Origin: Streptomyces liangshanensis
GTDB taxonomy: Bacteria > Actinomycetota > Actinomycetes > Streptomycetales > Streptomycetaceae
Assembly: GCF_011694815.1 (NCBI RefSeq)
Contig: NZ_CP050177.1
Span: forward strand, 5,186,001 to 5,250,000
Length of the DNA stretch: 64,000 nt
Direction of reading: 5' to 3'
The notes below the pieces were generated by a model. The model worked only from the letters and a program-made list of their open reading frames with translations, was not told the DNA's origin and did no database searches. The position numbers were made by a program, and so were the translations under genes. Below, piece after piece: positions 40,008-49,038 of this stretch; position 1 is the stretch's first letter; every line of letters starts with the position of its first letter.

Positions 40008-40628
40008 GTGCCAGACGACGTCGACATCAAGCCCGAACGGACGCGTAACCGCTGGGGTGAGGGCGACCGTCTCCGTGGCGAGATCCTGGACGCCGCCGGC
40101 CGGCTGCTCTCCGGGCTCGGGGGTGAGGACGGCCTCACCATCCGCGGGGTCGCCCGCGAGGTCGGCATCGCCCCCGCCAGCATCTACCACCACTTCACCG
40201 ACCGCACCGCGCTGGTCCAGGGCCTGATGGACCACGAGCACGCACGGCTCACCTCGCTGATGCGGGCGGCCGACGAGGCGGTGGTCGCGGAGGACGTGGT
40301 CGGGCGCGTCCACGCCCAGTTGTACGCCTACTGCGACTTCGCCACCGACAACCCGGGACACCACCGGCTCGTCCTCGGCAACGGTTCCGGCGAGCCGCGC
40401 TCCGCCGCCCCGCCCGTGCTCATCGACGTCGTGGAGGCCCTCACCGCGGCGTTCGACCGGTGCGAGGCCGCCGGGCACACCCTGCGCCTGCCCGGCGACC
40501 GGGCGGCCGTCATGGTCTTCGTCGCCGTGTACGGGCGGGTCGCGCTGCTGCACAGCATCCAGCGCGGACAGACGACCGACGAGCGCCGGTCGTTCATCGA
40601 CGAACTCGTCTCCCTGGTCCTCGCCTGA
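40008..40628 (+). CDS. TetR-family regulator
   Basis: 206 residues from GTG 40008. The N-terminal HTH is GLTIRGVAREVGIAPASIYH followed by HFTDRTALV. The C-terminal domain (HRLVLGNGSGEPRS, AVYGRVALLHSIQRG) belongs to the TetR_C family with WHG motifs. It lies 95 bases after the ferredoxin reductase, same strand, and is the likely regulator of the P450 cluster, although its own operator is not evident. It could instead bind the operator at 9584-9655 only by chance similarity. Confidence 0.88.
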   Translation: MPDDVDIKPERTRNRWGEGDRLRGEILDAAGRLLSGLGGEDGLTIRGVAREVGIAPASIYHHFTDRTALVQGLMDHEHARLTSLMRAADEAVVAEDVVGRVHAQLYAYCDFATDNPGHHRLVLGNGSGEPRSAAPPVLIDVVEALTAAFDRCEAAGHTLRLPGDRAAVMVFVAVYGRVALLHSIQRGQTTDERRSFIDELVSLVLA

Positions 40629-40672
40629 CCCCGCCCGGACGGTGACCAGCGACCAACCCCGCCGGACGCCGC

Positions 40673-41257
40673 TCAGCGGTCGTCGAACTCCACCAGCGGC
40701 GGATGGTCGTGCCAGGTGCAGAACACCGACACCTCCCGACCGTCCCGGGTGAACGTCACCCGGATCCACGTCGGCTGCGTCCACACCTGCATCTGCCACC
40801 CCGCGTCCGGCGTCGCCGACACCAGCTCCGCCGACACGTCCCCGATGTCCAGCACCACCCGGCCGCCGTCGACCGTGTAGCTCTTCACGTTCCCGGGGGA
40901 CGCGGGCGGGGACGGCTCCACCGCGGGCCGCGAGGCGGACCCGCCGTAACTCTGCGAAGGAACGGGAACGGGCGTGAACGACAGCGTCGGCGAGGGCTTC
41001 ACGGACTTCCTCGGTTTCGGCGCCGGCGGCGACACCGACCGCGAGGCCGACGGGCTCGGCGGGCGGTGCGTCGAGGACACCACCGGCCGGGCACCCTGCG
41101 TCGTCGCGTTGTCCTTGCCGATCGGCACCGCGCGCGGCGGGTCGTACGCCGTCCCCGCCATCACCGTGTGGACACCCCACCACGACAACGTCACGGCGGC
41201 GCCGGTCGCGAGCGACCACGCAATGGCATGTACGAGTCCGATACGCATCGGGGCCAT
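40673..41257 (-). CDS. Membrane-anchored hypothetical protein
   Basis: 194 residues from ATG 41257 (GGTGG 7 bases upstream; ATG 41248 is possible). One N-terminal membrane helix (AIAWSLATGAAVTLSWWGV), then a Pro/Ser/Lys-rich extracytoplasmic linker (~50-105) and a beta-sandwich-like C-terminus (VVLDIGDVSAELVSATP, WIRVTFTRDGREVSVFCTWH). Divergent from the two-component system across 68 bases, so it may belong to its regulon. Unrecognised. Confidence 0.7.
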   Translation of the reverse strand: MAPMRIGLVHAIAWSLATGAAVTLSWWGVHTVMAGTAYDPPRAVPIGKDNATTQGARPVVSSTHRPPSPSASRSVSPPAPKPRKSVKPSPTLSFTPVPVPSQSYGGSASRPAVEPSPPASPGNVKSYTVDGGRVVLDIGDVSAELVSATPDAGWQMQVWTQPTWIRVTFTRDGREVSVFCTWHDHPPLVEFDDR

Positions 41258-41325
41258 GGTGCACCACCGGGGCCGCCACGGGGAACCGCCGACCGGCATC
41301 CCCCGAATGGCGTACGGTGCCGCCC

Positions 41326-42030
41326 ATGCCCAGTGTGCTCGTGGTCGAGGACGACCAGTTCGTACGCTCCGCCCTCATCAGGCACTTGACCGAGGCCTCC
41401 CACACCGTACGCAGTGTCGGGACGGCCCTGGAGGCGCTGCGTGAAGTGGCCCATTTCCGGTTCGACGTGGTCATTCTGGACCTCGGCCTGCCCGATCTCG
41501 ACGGGTCCGAGGCGCTCAAGATGCTGCGCGGCATCACCGACGTACCGGTGATCATCGCCACAGCGCGCGACGACGAGACCGAGATCGTCCGGCTCCTCAA
41601 CGACGGCGCCGACGACTACCTCACCAAACCGTTCTCCGTCGAACACCTCTCCGCCCGGATGGCGGCCGTCCTGCGCCGCTCCCGCGCGACCTCGGACGAG
41701 GCTGCGTCCCCCCGCGTCATCCGCGTCGGCGGCCTCGCCATCGACCCGCTGCGCCGCCAGGCCGAACTGGACGGCACCCGGCTCGACCTCACCCGCCGCG
41801 AGTTCGACCTGCTGACCTTCCTCGCCGGGCGCCCCGGCGTGGTCGTCCCCCGCAAGGAACTGCTCGCCGAGGTCTGGCAGCAGTCGTACGGCGACGACCA
41901 GACCATCGACGTCCACCTGTCCTGGCTGCGCCGCAAACTGGGCGAGACCGCCGCCAGGCCCCGTTACCTGCACACCCTGCGCGGAGTCGGCGTGAAACTC
42001 GAACCCCCCAGCGGGGAGCGCCCCGTATGA
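41326..42030 (+). CDS. OmpR-family response regulator
   Basis: 234 residues from ATG 41326. Receiver domain: VLVVEDDQ, phospho-acceptor Asp in VVILDLGLPDLDG, Thr in IATARDD, Lys in YLTKPF. The C-terminal winged helix (GGLAIDPLRRQAELDG, LTRREFDLLTFLAG, TIDVHLSWLRRKLG) binds direct repeats. There is no Shine-Dalgarno; TACGGT lies 7 bases before the ATG, so the message may be leaderless. It overlaps the kinase gene by 4 bases. Confidence 0.94.
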   Translation: MPSVLVVEDDQFVRSALIRHLTEASHTVRSVGTALEALREVAHFRFDVVILDLGLPDLDGSEALKMLRGITDVPVIIATARDDETEIVRLLNDGADDYLTKPFSVEHLSARMAAVLRRSRATSDEAASPRVIRVGGLAIDPLRRQAELDGTRLDLTRREFDLLTFLAGRPGVVVPRKELLAEVWQQSYGDDQTIDVHLSWLRRKLGETAARPRYLHTLRGVGVKLEPPSGERPV

Positions 42031-43442
42031 GGTGGGCACTGATCAAGGTCTCCCTGGCCGTCACGGTGATGGTCGTGATCGCCTTCGCCGTGCCGCTGGG
42101 CATGGTCATCAAGGAGATGGCCAGGGACCGGGCCTTCACCAACGCCGAACGGCAGGCCGCCGCCATCGGCCCCACCCTCTCCATCACCTCCGACCGCGAC
42201 CAGCTCGACCGGGCCATCGCCTCCACCCAGGCGGGCGCCGACGGCAAGATGGCCGTGCACGTCCCCGCCTCCGGCGAACCGGGCGGCCTCCCGATGGAGC
42301 TCGGCACGCGCCGGGCCGCCGAGAAGGACCTGGCGACCGTACGGCGGCTCGGCCGCGCCTCCATCACCGACGTCCCCGGCGGCTTCGCGCTGCTCCAGCC
42401 GACCGCCCTCGGATCCAGCCTCGGCTCCAACTGGATCGCGATCGTGGAGGTGTACGTCCCCGAGGCGGAGGTCTCCAACGGCGTCACCACCGCGTGGCTC
42501 GTCCTCGCCGGGGTCGGCATCGCGCTCATCGTCGGCTCGGTCACCGTCGCCGACCGCCTCGGCCTGCGCATGGTCGAGCCCGCCCAGCGGCTCGCCGGCG
42601 CCGCCCACGCCCTCGGCGAGGGCAAGCTCGGCGTACGCGTCCCCGAGGAGGGGCCGCCCGAACTGCGCTCCGCCGCCGTCGCGTTCAACTCCATGGCCGA
42701 CCAGGTCGTCCAACTCCTCGCCAACGAAAGGGAGCTGGCCGCCGACCTCTCCCACCGCCTGCGCACCCCGCTGACCGTGCTGCGTCTCAACGCCGCCTCG
42801 CTGGGCGAGGGGCCCGCCGCCGACCAGACGCGGGCCGCCGTCGCGCAGTTGGAGCGCGAGGTCGACACGATCATCCGTACCGCCCGCGAGTCCACCTCCC
42901 ACTCGGTGGCCAACGCGCCCGCCGTGGGCTGCGACGTCTCCGAAGTCGTCCGCGAGCGCATGGACTTCTGGTCGGCGCTGGCCGAGGACGAGGACCGGAA
43001 GGTACGGCTCGCGGGCGTCGGCGCGCCGATCCGTATCCCGGTCGCCCGCCCCGAACTGGCCGCCGCGCTGGACGCGTTGCTCGGGAACGTCTTCCGGCAC
43101 ACCCCGGAGGGCACCGCGTTCTCCGTGGACGTGCACAACGGCGAGGACGCGGTGATCGTCCTCGTCTCCGACGCGGGCCCCGGCATCGCGGACCCGAAGG
43201 CCGCGCTCGTACGGGGCAACAGCGGCGGCCGGGAGGGCTCGACGGGCCTCGGCCTGGACATCGTGCGCCGGGTCGCGGAGTCGACCGGCGGGGACGTACG
43301 GATCGGGCGGTCCGTGCTCGGCGGGACCGAGGTGCGCATCTGGATCGGACGCGAGGGCTGGCGGCCCGCCCGCGAGCCGCGCGGACACCGGCTGCGCGGC
43401 AGGAAGCGCGGCGCGCCGGACCGCCGGGGAGCGGACGTCTGA
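42027..43442 (+). CDS. Membrane sensor histidine kinase
   Basis: 471 residues. Two membrane helices (about 8-28 and 157-177) bracket a ~125-residue extracytoplasmic sensor. HAMP (PAQRLAGAAHALGEG), then HisKA with ADLSHRLRTPLTVLRL (phospho-His in SH-R-RTP), then HATPase with NVFRHTPEG, DAGPGI and TGLGLDIVRR. It pairs with the response regulator, from which it starts within an ATGA overlap. Direct repeats just downstream suggest that the pair may control the chitinase gene. Confidence 0.94.
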   Translation: MRWALIKVSLAVTVMVVIAFAVPLGMVIKEMARDRAFTNAERQAAAIGPTLSITSDRDQLDRAIASTQAGADGKMAVHVPASGEPGGLPMELGTRRAAEKDLATVRRLGRASITDVPGGFALLQPTALGSSLGSNWIAIVEVYVPEAEVSNGVTTAWLVLAGVGIALIVGSVTVADRLGLRMVEPAQRLAGAAHALGEGKLGVRVPEEGPPELRSAAVAFNSMADQVVQLLANERELAADLSHRLRTPLTVLRLNAASLGEGPAADQTRAAVAQLEREVDTIIRTARESTSHSVANAPAVGCDVSEVVRERMDFWSALAEDEDRKVRLAGVGAPIRIPVARPELAAALDALLGNVFRHTPEGTAFSVDVHNGEDAVIVLVSDAGPGIADPKAALVRGNSGGREGSTGLGLDIVRRVAESTGGDVRIGRSVLGGTEVRIWIGREGWRPAREPRGHRLRGRKRGAPDRRGADV

Positions 43443-43471
43443 GCCCGCAGGCACCCCTGGATCCCGACGGG

Positions 43472-43511
43472 TCTTAATCGGCCCCCATGCCTTCCTTAAG
43501 GGCGCCCTAAG
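43472..43511 (+). promoter_or_regulatory. Direct repeats in 11-bp register upstream of the chitinase gene
   Basis: TCTTAAT (43472-43478), CCTTAAG (43494-43500) and CCCTAAG (43505-43511) start 22 and 11 bases apart, so they lie on one face of the helix, as OmpR-type regulators require. They sit between the kinase gene and the chitinase gene, ~140 bases upstream of its start. A 10-bp palindrome AGGGCGCCCT overlaps the last two. Confidence 0.5.
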
Positions 43512-43652
43512 AACCGCGACCGCCGCCCCGAACAGGCCTTTTGTCGTCCCGGGGGCGGCTAGCGTGCTGCCACACCCACCGGAGACGCCCACGGGACCCA
43601 CCCACCGGGCGTACCGCTGGAGAACAGCCGCACCACTTGAGGCAGGCACACG

Positions 43653-45167
43653 ATGGGCAGAGTCACACACCGGCGCACGGTGAACCGCCGGACCAAGGTG
43701 ATCGGGGCCGTTCTCGCGGCCGCCGTGATCGGCGGAGCCGCGTTCACCCTCGCGGGGTCGGCGCAGGCCGCGTCGGTGAGTGCCACGTTCAGCAAGCCGA
43801 GTTCCTGGAGCGGTGGTTACACCGGGCAGTACGTCATCACCAACGCCACGGACAAGGCCCGTTCGGGCTGGACCCTCACGTTCGACCTGCCGGCCGGGAC
43901 GACGCTCAGCTCCCTCTGGAACGGTGAGTACACCGTCTCCGGGCGGCACGTGACGGTGACGGCCCAGGACTGGAACAAGAAGCTGGCCCCCGGCGCCACC
44001 GCCACCGTCGGGTTCACCACCGCCGGGACGGGCGGCGCGGCACCGACCGGCTGCCGGATCGACGGCGCGACCTGCGGCCCCGGCGGAAGCTCCCCCACCA
44101 CAGCCCCCACCCGGCCCGCGACACCCCCGGCCACCACCGCGCCCGCCACCAAGCCGCCGGCCACGAAGCCCCCCGTCACCATCCCGCCCGCCACGAAGCC
44201 CCCCACCGCCACGAAGCCCCCCACCGGCACCCCCACGGCCCCCGCCACCACCCCGCCGGCCGGCGGCACCGCGGCCTCCGCCGCCTTCTCCCCGTACGTC
44301 GACACCTCGCTCTTCCCGGCGTACGACCTGCTGGACACCGTCACCAAGACCGGGGTGAAGAACTTCACCCTCGCCTTCATCACCTCCGGCGGCACCTGCA
44401 CCCCCAAGTGGGGCGGCGTCTCCGACCTCGCGAGCGACGCCGTCGCCCGCCAGATCACCGCCCTGCGCGCCAAGGGCGGCGACGTACGGGTCTCCTTCGG
44501 CGGCGCGTCCGGCGTCGAACTCGCCAACAGCTGCACGTCCGCCACCACCCTCGCGGCGGCCTACGGCAAGGTCGTCGACACGTACCGCCTCACCAAGGCC
44601 GACTTCGACATCGAGGGCGCGGCCCTGCCCGACACCGCCGCCAACACCCGCCGCGCGCAGGCGATCGCCCAGCTCCAGAAGTCCCACCCGGGCCTTGACG
44701 TCTCCTTCACCCTGCCCGTGATGCCCGAGGGCCTCACCCAGCCCGGGGTGGACCTGCTCGCCGACGCGCGGCGCAACGGCGTCAAGGTCGGCGCGGTCAA
44801 CATCATGGCGATGGACTACGGGCCCGCGTACAGCGGTGACATGGGCCAGTACGCCATCCAGGCCGCGACCTCCACCCAGGCCCAGGTCAAGGGCGTGCTC
44901 GGCCTCTCCGACGCCGCCGCGTGGAAGGCCGTCGCGGTCACCCCGATGATCGGCGTCAACGACGTCAGCACGGAGATCTTCCGGGTCGACGACGCCACCC
45001 AGCTGGTCGACTTCGCCCGCGCCAAGGGCCTGGCCGGGCTGGCGATGTGGTCCTCCACCCGCGACAAGCAGTGCGCGGGCGGGGCGAAGAACACGGCCGA
45101 CGCGTCGTGCAGCTCGATCGTCCAGCAGCCGCTGGCCTTCACGAAGGCGTTCGCCGCCTTCAAGTAG
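43653..45167 (+). CDS. Secreted chitinase: CBM2 plus GH18 domain
   Basis: 504 residues. Signal peptide to ~39 (VIGAVLAAAVIGGAAFTLAG core, AQAA). A family-2 carbohydrate-binding module (~40-130) with conserved Trp in SSWSGGYTGQYVI, SGWTLTF, LWNGEYT and DWNKKL, then a Pro/Thr/Lys linker (~140-215), then GH18 (~222-504). The catalytic signature is ADFDIEG (D-x-D-x-E), with MAMDYGP later. It would hydrolyse chitin outside the cell; the lack of a dre-like box contrasts with other chi genes. Confidence 0.9.
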   Translation: MGRVTHRRTVNRRTKVIGAVLAAAVIGGAAFTLAGSAQAASVSATFSKPSSWSGGYTGQYVITNATDKARSGWTLTFDLPAGTTLSSLWNGEYTVSGRHVTVTAQDWNKKLAPGATATVGFTTAGTGGAAPTGCRIDGATCGPGGSSPTTAPTRPATPPATTAPATKPPATKPPVTIPPATKPPTATKPPTGTPTAPATTPPAGGTAASAAFSPYVDTSLFPAYDLLDTVTKTGVKNFTLAFITSGGTCTPKWGGVSDLASDAVARQITALRAKGGDVRVSFGGASGVELANSCTSATTLAAAYGKVVDTYRLTKADFDIEGAALPDTAANTRRAQAIAQLQKSHPGLDVSFTLPVMPEGLTQPGVDLLADARRNGVKVGAVNIMAMDYGPAYSGDMGQYAIQAATSTQAQVKGVLGLSDAAAWKAVAVTPMIGVNDVSTEIFRVDDATQLVDFARAKGLAGLAMWSSTRDKQCAGGAKNTADASCSSIVQQPLAFTKAFAAFK

Positions 45168-45344
45168 GCGACACCTGCAAGTACGCCTCGCCCCTGCGTA
45201 ACCCCCCTCGACCATCCCCCAAGGCTGCCCCACCAGCCGCCCCGCGCGTCCCGGCCGGATCCCCGACACCCCCCCACCCGGCCGGGGCGCGCTGAGTTGT
45301 ACCGCCCGGCCTTCTCTCTCCCCCCGAGCCCCCGCCCCCCCTCG
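45168..45344. other. Intergenic gap without a recognisable feature
   Basis: 177 C-rich bases on the plus strand between the convergent chitinase and ABC permease genes. No gene and no strong hairpin were found; loosely self-complementary GGGG/CCCC runs may still end transcription. Confidence 0.5.
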
Positions 45345-46190
45345 TCAGCCCTTGACCGCGCCCTGCATGATCCCGCCCACGATCTGCCGGCCGAAGACCA
45401 CGAACGCCAGCAGCAGCGGCAGGGTGCCGAGCAGCGCGCCCGCCATGATCACCGACTGGTCGGGGACGTAGCCGCGCCCGAGGCCCGTCAGCGCCACCTG
45501 CACGGTCGGGTTGCCGCTCTGGGTCAGCGCGATGATCGGCCAGAAGAAGTCGTTCCAGGCCATCACGAAGGTCAGCATCCCCAGCACCGCCATCGCGGGC
45601 CGCGCGGCCGGGAACACGACGTGCCACATCACACGCCAACTGCCCGCGCCGTCCACCCGCGCCGCTTCGATCAGCTCGGTGGGCAGCGCGCCCGTCAGGT
45701 ACTGCCGCATGAAGAACACCCCGAACGCGCTGACCAGACCGGGCAGGACCACCGACTGGAGCCGGTCCGTCCAGGACAGTTCGGCGATCAGCAGGTAGAG
45801 CGGGACGACGCTGAGCTGCGGCGGCACCATCATCGTGCCGATCACCAGCGCCAGCAGCGCGTTCCGGAAGCGGAAGCGCAGCTTGGCGAAGGCGAACCCG
45901 GCCAGCGTCGAGAAGAACACCGTCCCCGCCGCGACGCTGCCCGCGACGACGGTCGTGTTGATCAGGGCCGTACCGAGGTTCGCGTCCGTCCAGGCGATCT
46001 CCAGGTTCTCGAGCAGATGCCCGCCGAACCAGAACGGGGGTGGCGTCCTCGCCAGCCGCCCACTGGTCCCGGAGGCCGCGACCGCCGTCCAGACGAGCGG
46101 GAAGAGCGAGCCGGCCGCGAAGAGGATCAGCACGGCGTGCGCGACCCGGCCGCCGGTCAACTGCCGCTTCCCCTCGGTCGTACGGCTCAT
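45345..46190 (-). CDS. Sugar ABC transporter permease (MalG-like)
   Basis: 281 residues from ATG 46190 (ATGA overlap with the other permease). Six membrane helices, and the EAA loop ELIEAARVDGAGSWRVMWH that docks to the ATPase. Last gene of a binding protein-permease-permease operon. As in many Streptomyces carbohydrate importers no ATPase gene is present; a shared MsiK-type ATPase is the usual partner. Confidence 0.92.
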   Translation of the reverse strand: MSRTTEGKRQLTGGRVAHAVLILFAAGSLFPLVWTAVAASGTSGRLARTPPPFWFGGHLLENLEIAWTDANLGTALINTTVVAGSVAAGTVFFSTLAGFAFAKLRFRFRNALLALVIGTMMVPPQLSVVPLYLLIAELSWTDRLQSVVLPGLVSAFGVFFMRQYLTGALPTELIEAARVDGAGSWRVMWHVVFPAARPAMAVLGMLTFVMAWNDFFWPIIALTQSGNPTVQVALTGLGRGYVPDQSVIMAGALLGTLPLLLAFVVFGRQIVGGIMQGAVKG

Positions 46191-47227
46191 CGTTCCCCGC
46201 CCCCTCCGGTCAACCGCCGCGCGACGAGCCAGTTCACCGCGCCGACCACCAGCAGGATCAGGAACATCGCCCAGGCGATCGCCGAGGCCCGGCCGAGGTG
46301 GAGGTTCACCCAGCCCTGCTCGTACAGGTAGAGCCCGAGGGTCTGGTACTGGTGGTTCACCCCGCCCGTCGCGCCCGCGCCGCCGTTGAAGAGCAGCGGC
46401 TCGCCGAACAACTGGGTGGCGCCGATCGTCGAGACCACACACGTGAAGAGGATGGTCGGCCGCAGCGACGGCACGGTGACGTGCACGAACTGCTGCCACC
46501 GCGACGCCCCGTCCAGGGCCGCCGACTCGTACAGGTCACCGGGGACGGACTGCATGGCCGCCAGGTAGATCAGCGCGTTGTAGCCGGTCCACCGCCAGAC
46601 GACGATCGTGGAGACGGCGATACGGGAGGTCCAGTCGCCGTTCTGCCAGTCGACCGCGTCGAGACCGGCCAGCCCCAGCGCCCAGTTGATCAGCCCGTGG
46701 TCGCGGCCGAAGAGCAGCACGAAGACGAGGGTCGCGGCGGCGACCGAGGTGGCGTACGGCGTGAGCACGGCGACCCGGAAGAACGCGGAGCCGCGCAGGC
46801 GGTGATCGAGCAGGTGCGCGAGGCCGAGCGCGATCAGCAGTTGGGGGACGGTGGAGAGCAGCCCGATGGTGACGGTGTTGGCCAGCGCGTTCCAGAAGAA
46901 GTCGTCGTCGAGCAGCCGGGAGAAGTTGCGCAGCCCCACCCACTCCCGCCGGCCGGGCGCGGTGAGTTCGACGCGGTGGAGCGCGGCCCAGCCGGTGTAG
47001 AGCAGGGGGAAGAGGCCGAAGACGGCGAAGAAGGTGAAGAACGGGGCGACGAAGACGTACGGGCTCCAGCGCAGGTCGCGGCGGTGCCGACGGCTGCGGC
47101 GCGCGCGCCGCCGTTCGTCCCGGAGGGACGCGTACCCCGCCCCGGGGGGAGCGGCGACGGACACCTCCCCGGCCACCGGGGCCACGTCACCCGGCGCCCC
47201 ACCGGCCACCGGCGCCTCGCTCGTCAC
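46187..47227 (-). CDS. Sugar ABC transporter permease (MalF-like)
   Basis: 346 residues from GTG 47227, overlapping the binding-protein stop (GTGA). A ~60-residue basic cytoplasmic N-terminus is followed by six membrane helices; the EAA loop is DLYESAALDGASRWQQFVH. It pairs with the MalG-like permease to form the channel. Much longer apparent ORFs in this frame run into the binding-protein gene and are not real. Confidence 0.92.
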   Translation of the reverse strand: MTSEAPVAGGAPGDVAPVAGEVSVAAPPGAGYASLRDERRRARRSRRHRRDLRWSPYVFVAPFFTFFAVFGLFPLLYTGWAALHRVELTAPGRREWVGLRNFSRLLDDDFFWNALANTVTIGLLSTVPQLLIALGLAHLLDHRLRGSAFFRVAVLTPYATSVAAATLVFVLLFGRDHGLINWALGLAGLDAVDWQNGDWTSRIAVSTIVVWRWTGYNALIYLAAMQSVPGDLYESAALDGASRWQQFVHVTVPSLRPTILFTCVVSTIGATQLFGEPLLFNGGAGATGGVNHQYQTLGLYLYEQGWVNLHLGRASAIAWAMFLILLVVGAVNWLVARRLTGGGGER

Positions 47228-48537
47228 AGGTCCAGCGCGTTGTCGATGGCCTTCACGGCGGCCTCCCAGCCGTCGTCCGGGGACGTGCCCTTCTGGTCGA
47301 CCTGGAGCATCCCGACGTCGGACAGGTTCTGGGCGATGAGCAGATCCTTCGGTCCGACGATCTGTACGGGGACGTTCCGCGCGGCGTCGGCGAAGATCCG
47401 CCCGATGGGCGCGTCGCCGAAGTACGGGTGCCGGGCGCCGGACACCACGGGCAGCGCGTACGCGGCCCGCGCGCTCGGGAAACTGCCCCGTTCGGCGAAG
47501 AGCGTCGCCTGCTGGGCGGGGGCCGTCAGCCAGGCGGCCAGCGCCGCGGCCTCCTTCGTGTGGCGCCCGGTCCTCGGCACCACGAGGAACGAGCCGCCCC
47601 AGTTGCCGGGACGCGGCGCGGCGGCCACGTCCCACCGGTCCCGGCCCGCCGCCCCGGCCTTGTCCTGGATGTAGCCGAGCATCCAGGCGGGGCAGGAGAC
47701 GGTGGCGAAGGACGCGTTGGCGAAGCCCTGGTCCCACGCGGGCGTGAACTGCTGGAGCTTGGCGGTCAGCCCCGAGGCCGCGAAACGGGCGGCGGTGCGC
47801 CAGGCGTTCCGTACCGTCGTACTCGTGCGGTAGACGACCTTGCCGCGCCGGTCGTAGAAGCGGTACCGCTCGCTGCCGGTCACCGCGGCCATCACACCGC
47901 TCGCCGAGTCCACGAAGGCCGTGCCCCGGGGCGCCTTCGCCCGGTAGCGCTTCCCCGCGGCCAGGTACTTCCCCCAGTCGCCCGCCCACAGCCGCCCCAC
48001 GGCCGCGCGGTCGGTGGGCAGGCCGGCGCGGGCGAACAGGTCCTTGCGGTAGCAGATGGCCTGCGGCCCGATGTCGGTGCCGAGGCCGAGGGTCCTGCCG
48101 TCGCGGTCGGTGGCCTGCGCCCACTTCCACGGCAGGAAGGCGCCCCGGTCCACCCCGGGGGTGGCGCCGAGGTCGACCAGCTTGCCGGCCTGCGTGGCGG
48201 TGACCTCGGCGATGTTGCTGACCTCGACGGCCTGGACGTCGGCGAGTCCGCTGCCGCTGCCGAGGTGGGTGAGGAGTTGCGGGTAGTAGTTCTCGTTGCG
48301 CTGGATGGACGTCTGCCGGACGGCGATGTCCGGATGGAGCGTCATGTACCGCTCGTAGAGGCCGGCTTCCTCGAACCCGAAGGACCCGAAGACCCCGACG
48401 GTGAGGGTCGTCCGCCCGTCGGAGGCCCCGCTCCCGCAGCCGGCCGCCGCCCCGGCCCCGAGGACGCAGGTGATCCCGAGGGCCGCCGCCCGACGGGACG
48501 TACGGCTGATCCGGATGCCCTTGCCGAGCCGGCGCAC
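47224..48537 (-). CDS. Extracellular solute-binding lipoprotein of the sugar ABC importer
   Basis: 437 residues from GTG 48537 (GGAGG 5 bases upstream). Lipobox GAAAGC with the lipidated Cys at 34. Family-1 (MalE-like) fold: TLTVGVFGSFGFEEAGLYER, VQAVEVSNIAEVTATQAG, GNWGGSFLVVPRTGRHTKEA. It captures a sugar, probably an oligosaccharide, and passes it to the two permeases. The location near chitinase, hexosaminidase and glmS suggests an amino sugar, but this is inference. Confidence 0.9.
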   Translation of the reverse strand: MRRLGKGIRISRTSRRAAALGITCVLGAGAAAGCGSGASDGRTTLTVGVFGSFGFEEAGLYERYMTLHPDIAVRQTSIQRNENYYPQLLTHLGSGSGLADVQAVEVSNIAEVTATQAGKLVDLGATPGVDRGAFLPWKWAQATDRDGRTLGLGTDIGPQAICYRKDLFARAGLPTDRAAVGRLWAGDWGKYLAAGKRYRAKAPRGTAFVDSASGVMAAVTGSERYRFYDRRGKVVYRTSTTVRNAWRTAARFAASGLTAKLQQFTPAWDQGFANASFATVSCPAWMLGYIQDKAGAAGRDRWDVAAAPRPGNWGGSFLVVPRTGRHTKEAAALAAWLTAPAQQATLFAERGSFPSARAAYALPVVSGARHPYFGDAPIGRIFADAARNVPVQIVGPKDLLIAQNLSDVGMLQVDQKGTSPDDGWEAAVKAIDNALDL

Positions 48538-48667
48538 ACGATCCTCCCGCGGCCATGGAGGTACGGGTACGGGGGAGCCCGCACCTTGCGCGCAGCGTCG
48601 CGGCTGCCCACCGGCCAGTCAAGGAACCGGGCGGGGGCAGCCGCGAAGATCACCCCTGCCCCCGCGC

Positions 48668-48988
48668 CTACACGGGCGGCGTGCCCGGCGGGGACGGGGC
48701 CGGAGGCGGGCTGGGCAGGGCGGGCCCGGGGTTCGGCGGGGTCTGCGGGGTGCCGCCGCCGTGCTTGCCGTCGTTCATCCCGACCAGCCGGGTCGTCAGC
48801 TTGTAGACCCCGAACGGCGGGAACAGGTCGACGCGGCGCGGATAGCCGCCCTGCGCGCACGGCACGCACAGCAGGGCGCGGCCGTCGGCATCCGTACGGA
48901 CGGCGCCGACGGGGGCCCGCCAGCAGGCCTCGCAGGTACGGACATCCGTCTCCGACAGGGACGCCGGTAACGCGACGGTGACAGTCAT
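48668..48988 (-). CDS. Small protein with two CxxC knuckles
   Basis: 106 residues from ATG 48988 (GGAGG 9 bases upstream). CEACWR and CVPCAQ lie ~21 residues apart and probably bind zinc. The C-terminus is Pro/Gly-rich. Such proteins accompany GntR regulators and plasmid-transfer genes in Streptomyces integrative elements, but no other transfer gene is seen here. Function unknown. Confidence 0.65.
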   Translation of the reverse strand: MTVTVALPASLSETDVRTCEACWRAPVGAVRTDADGRALLCVPCAQGGYPRRVDLFPPFGVYKLTTRLVGMNDGKHGGGTPQTPPNPGPALPSPPPAPSPPGTPPV

Positions 48989-49038
48989 GGGTGGTGCCTC
49001 CCGTTCTCGTGGATGGTCTCGTGGGTGGGGGAGCGCGG

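Noticed and set aside
46187..48622. 811-residue ORF spanning a permease and the binding protein
   Set aside because: Only the part from GTG 47227 is permease; the rest is out-of-frame reading of the binding-protein gene.
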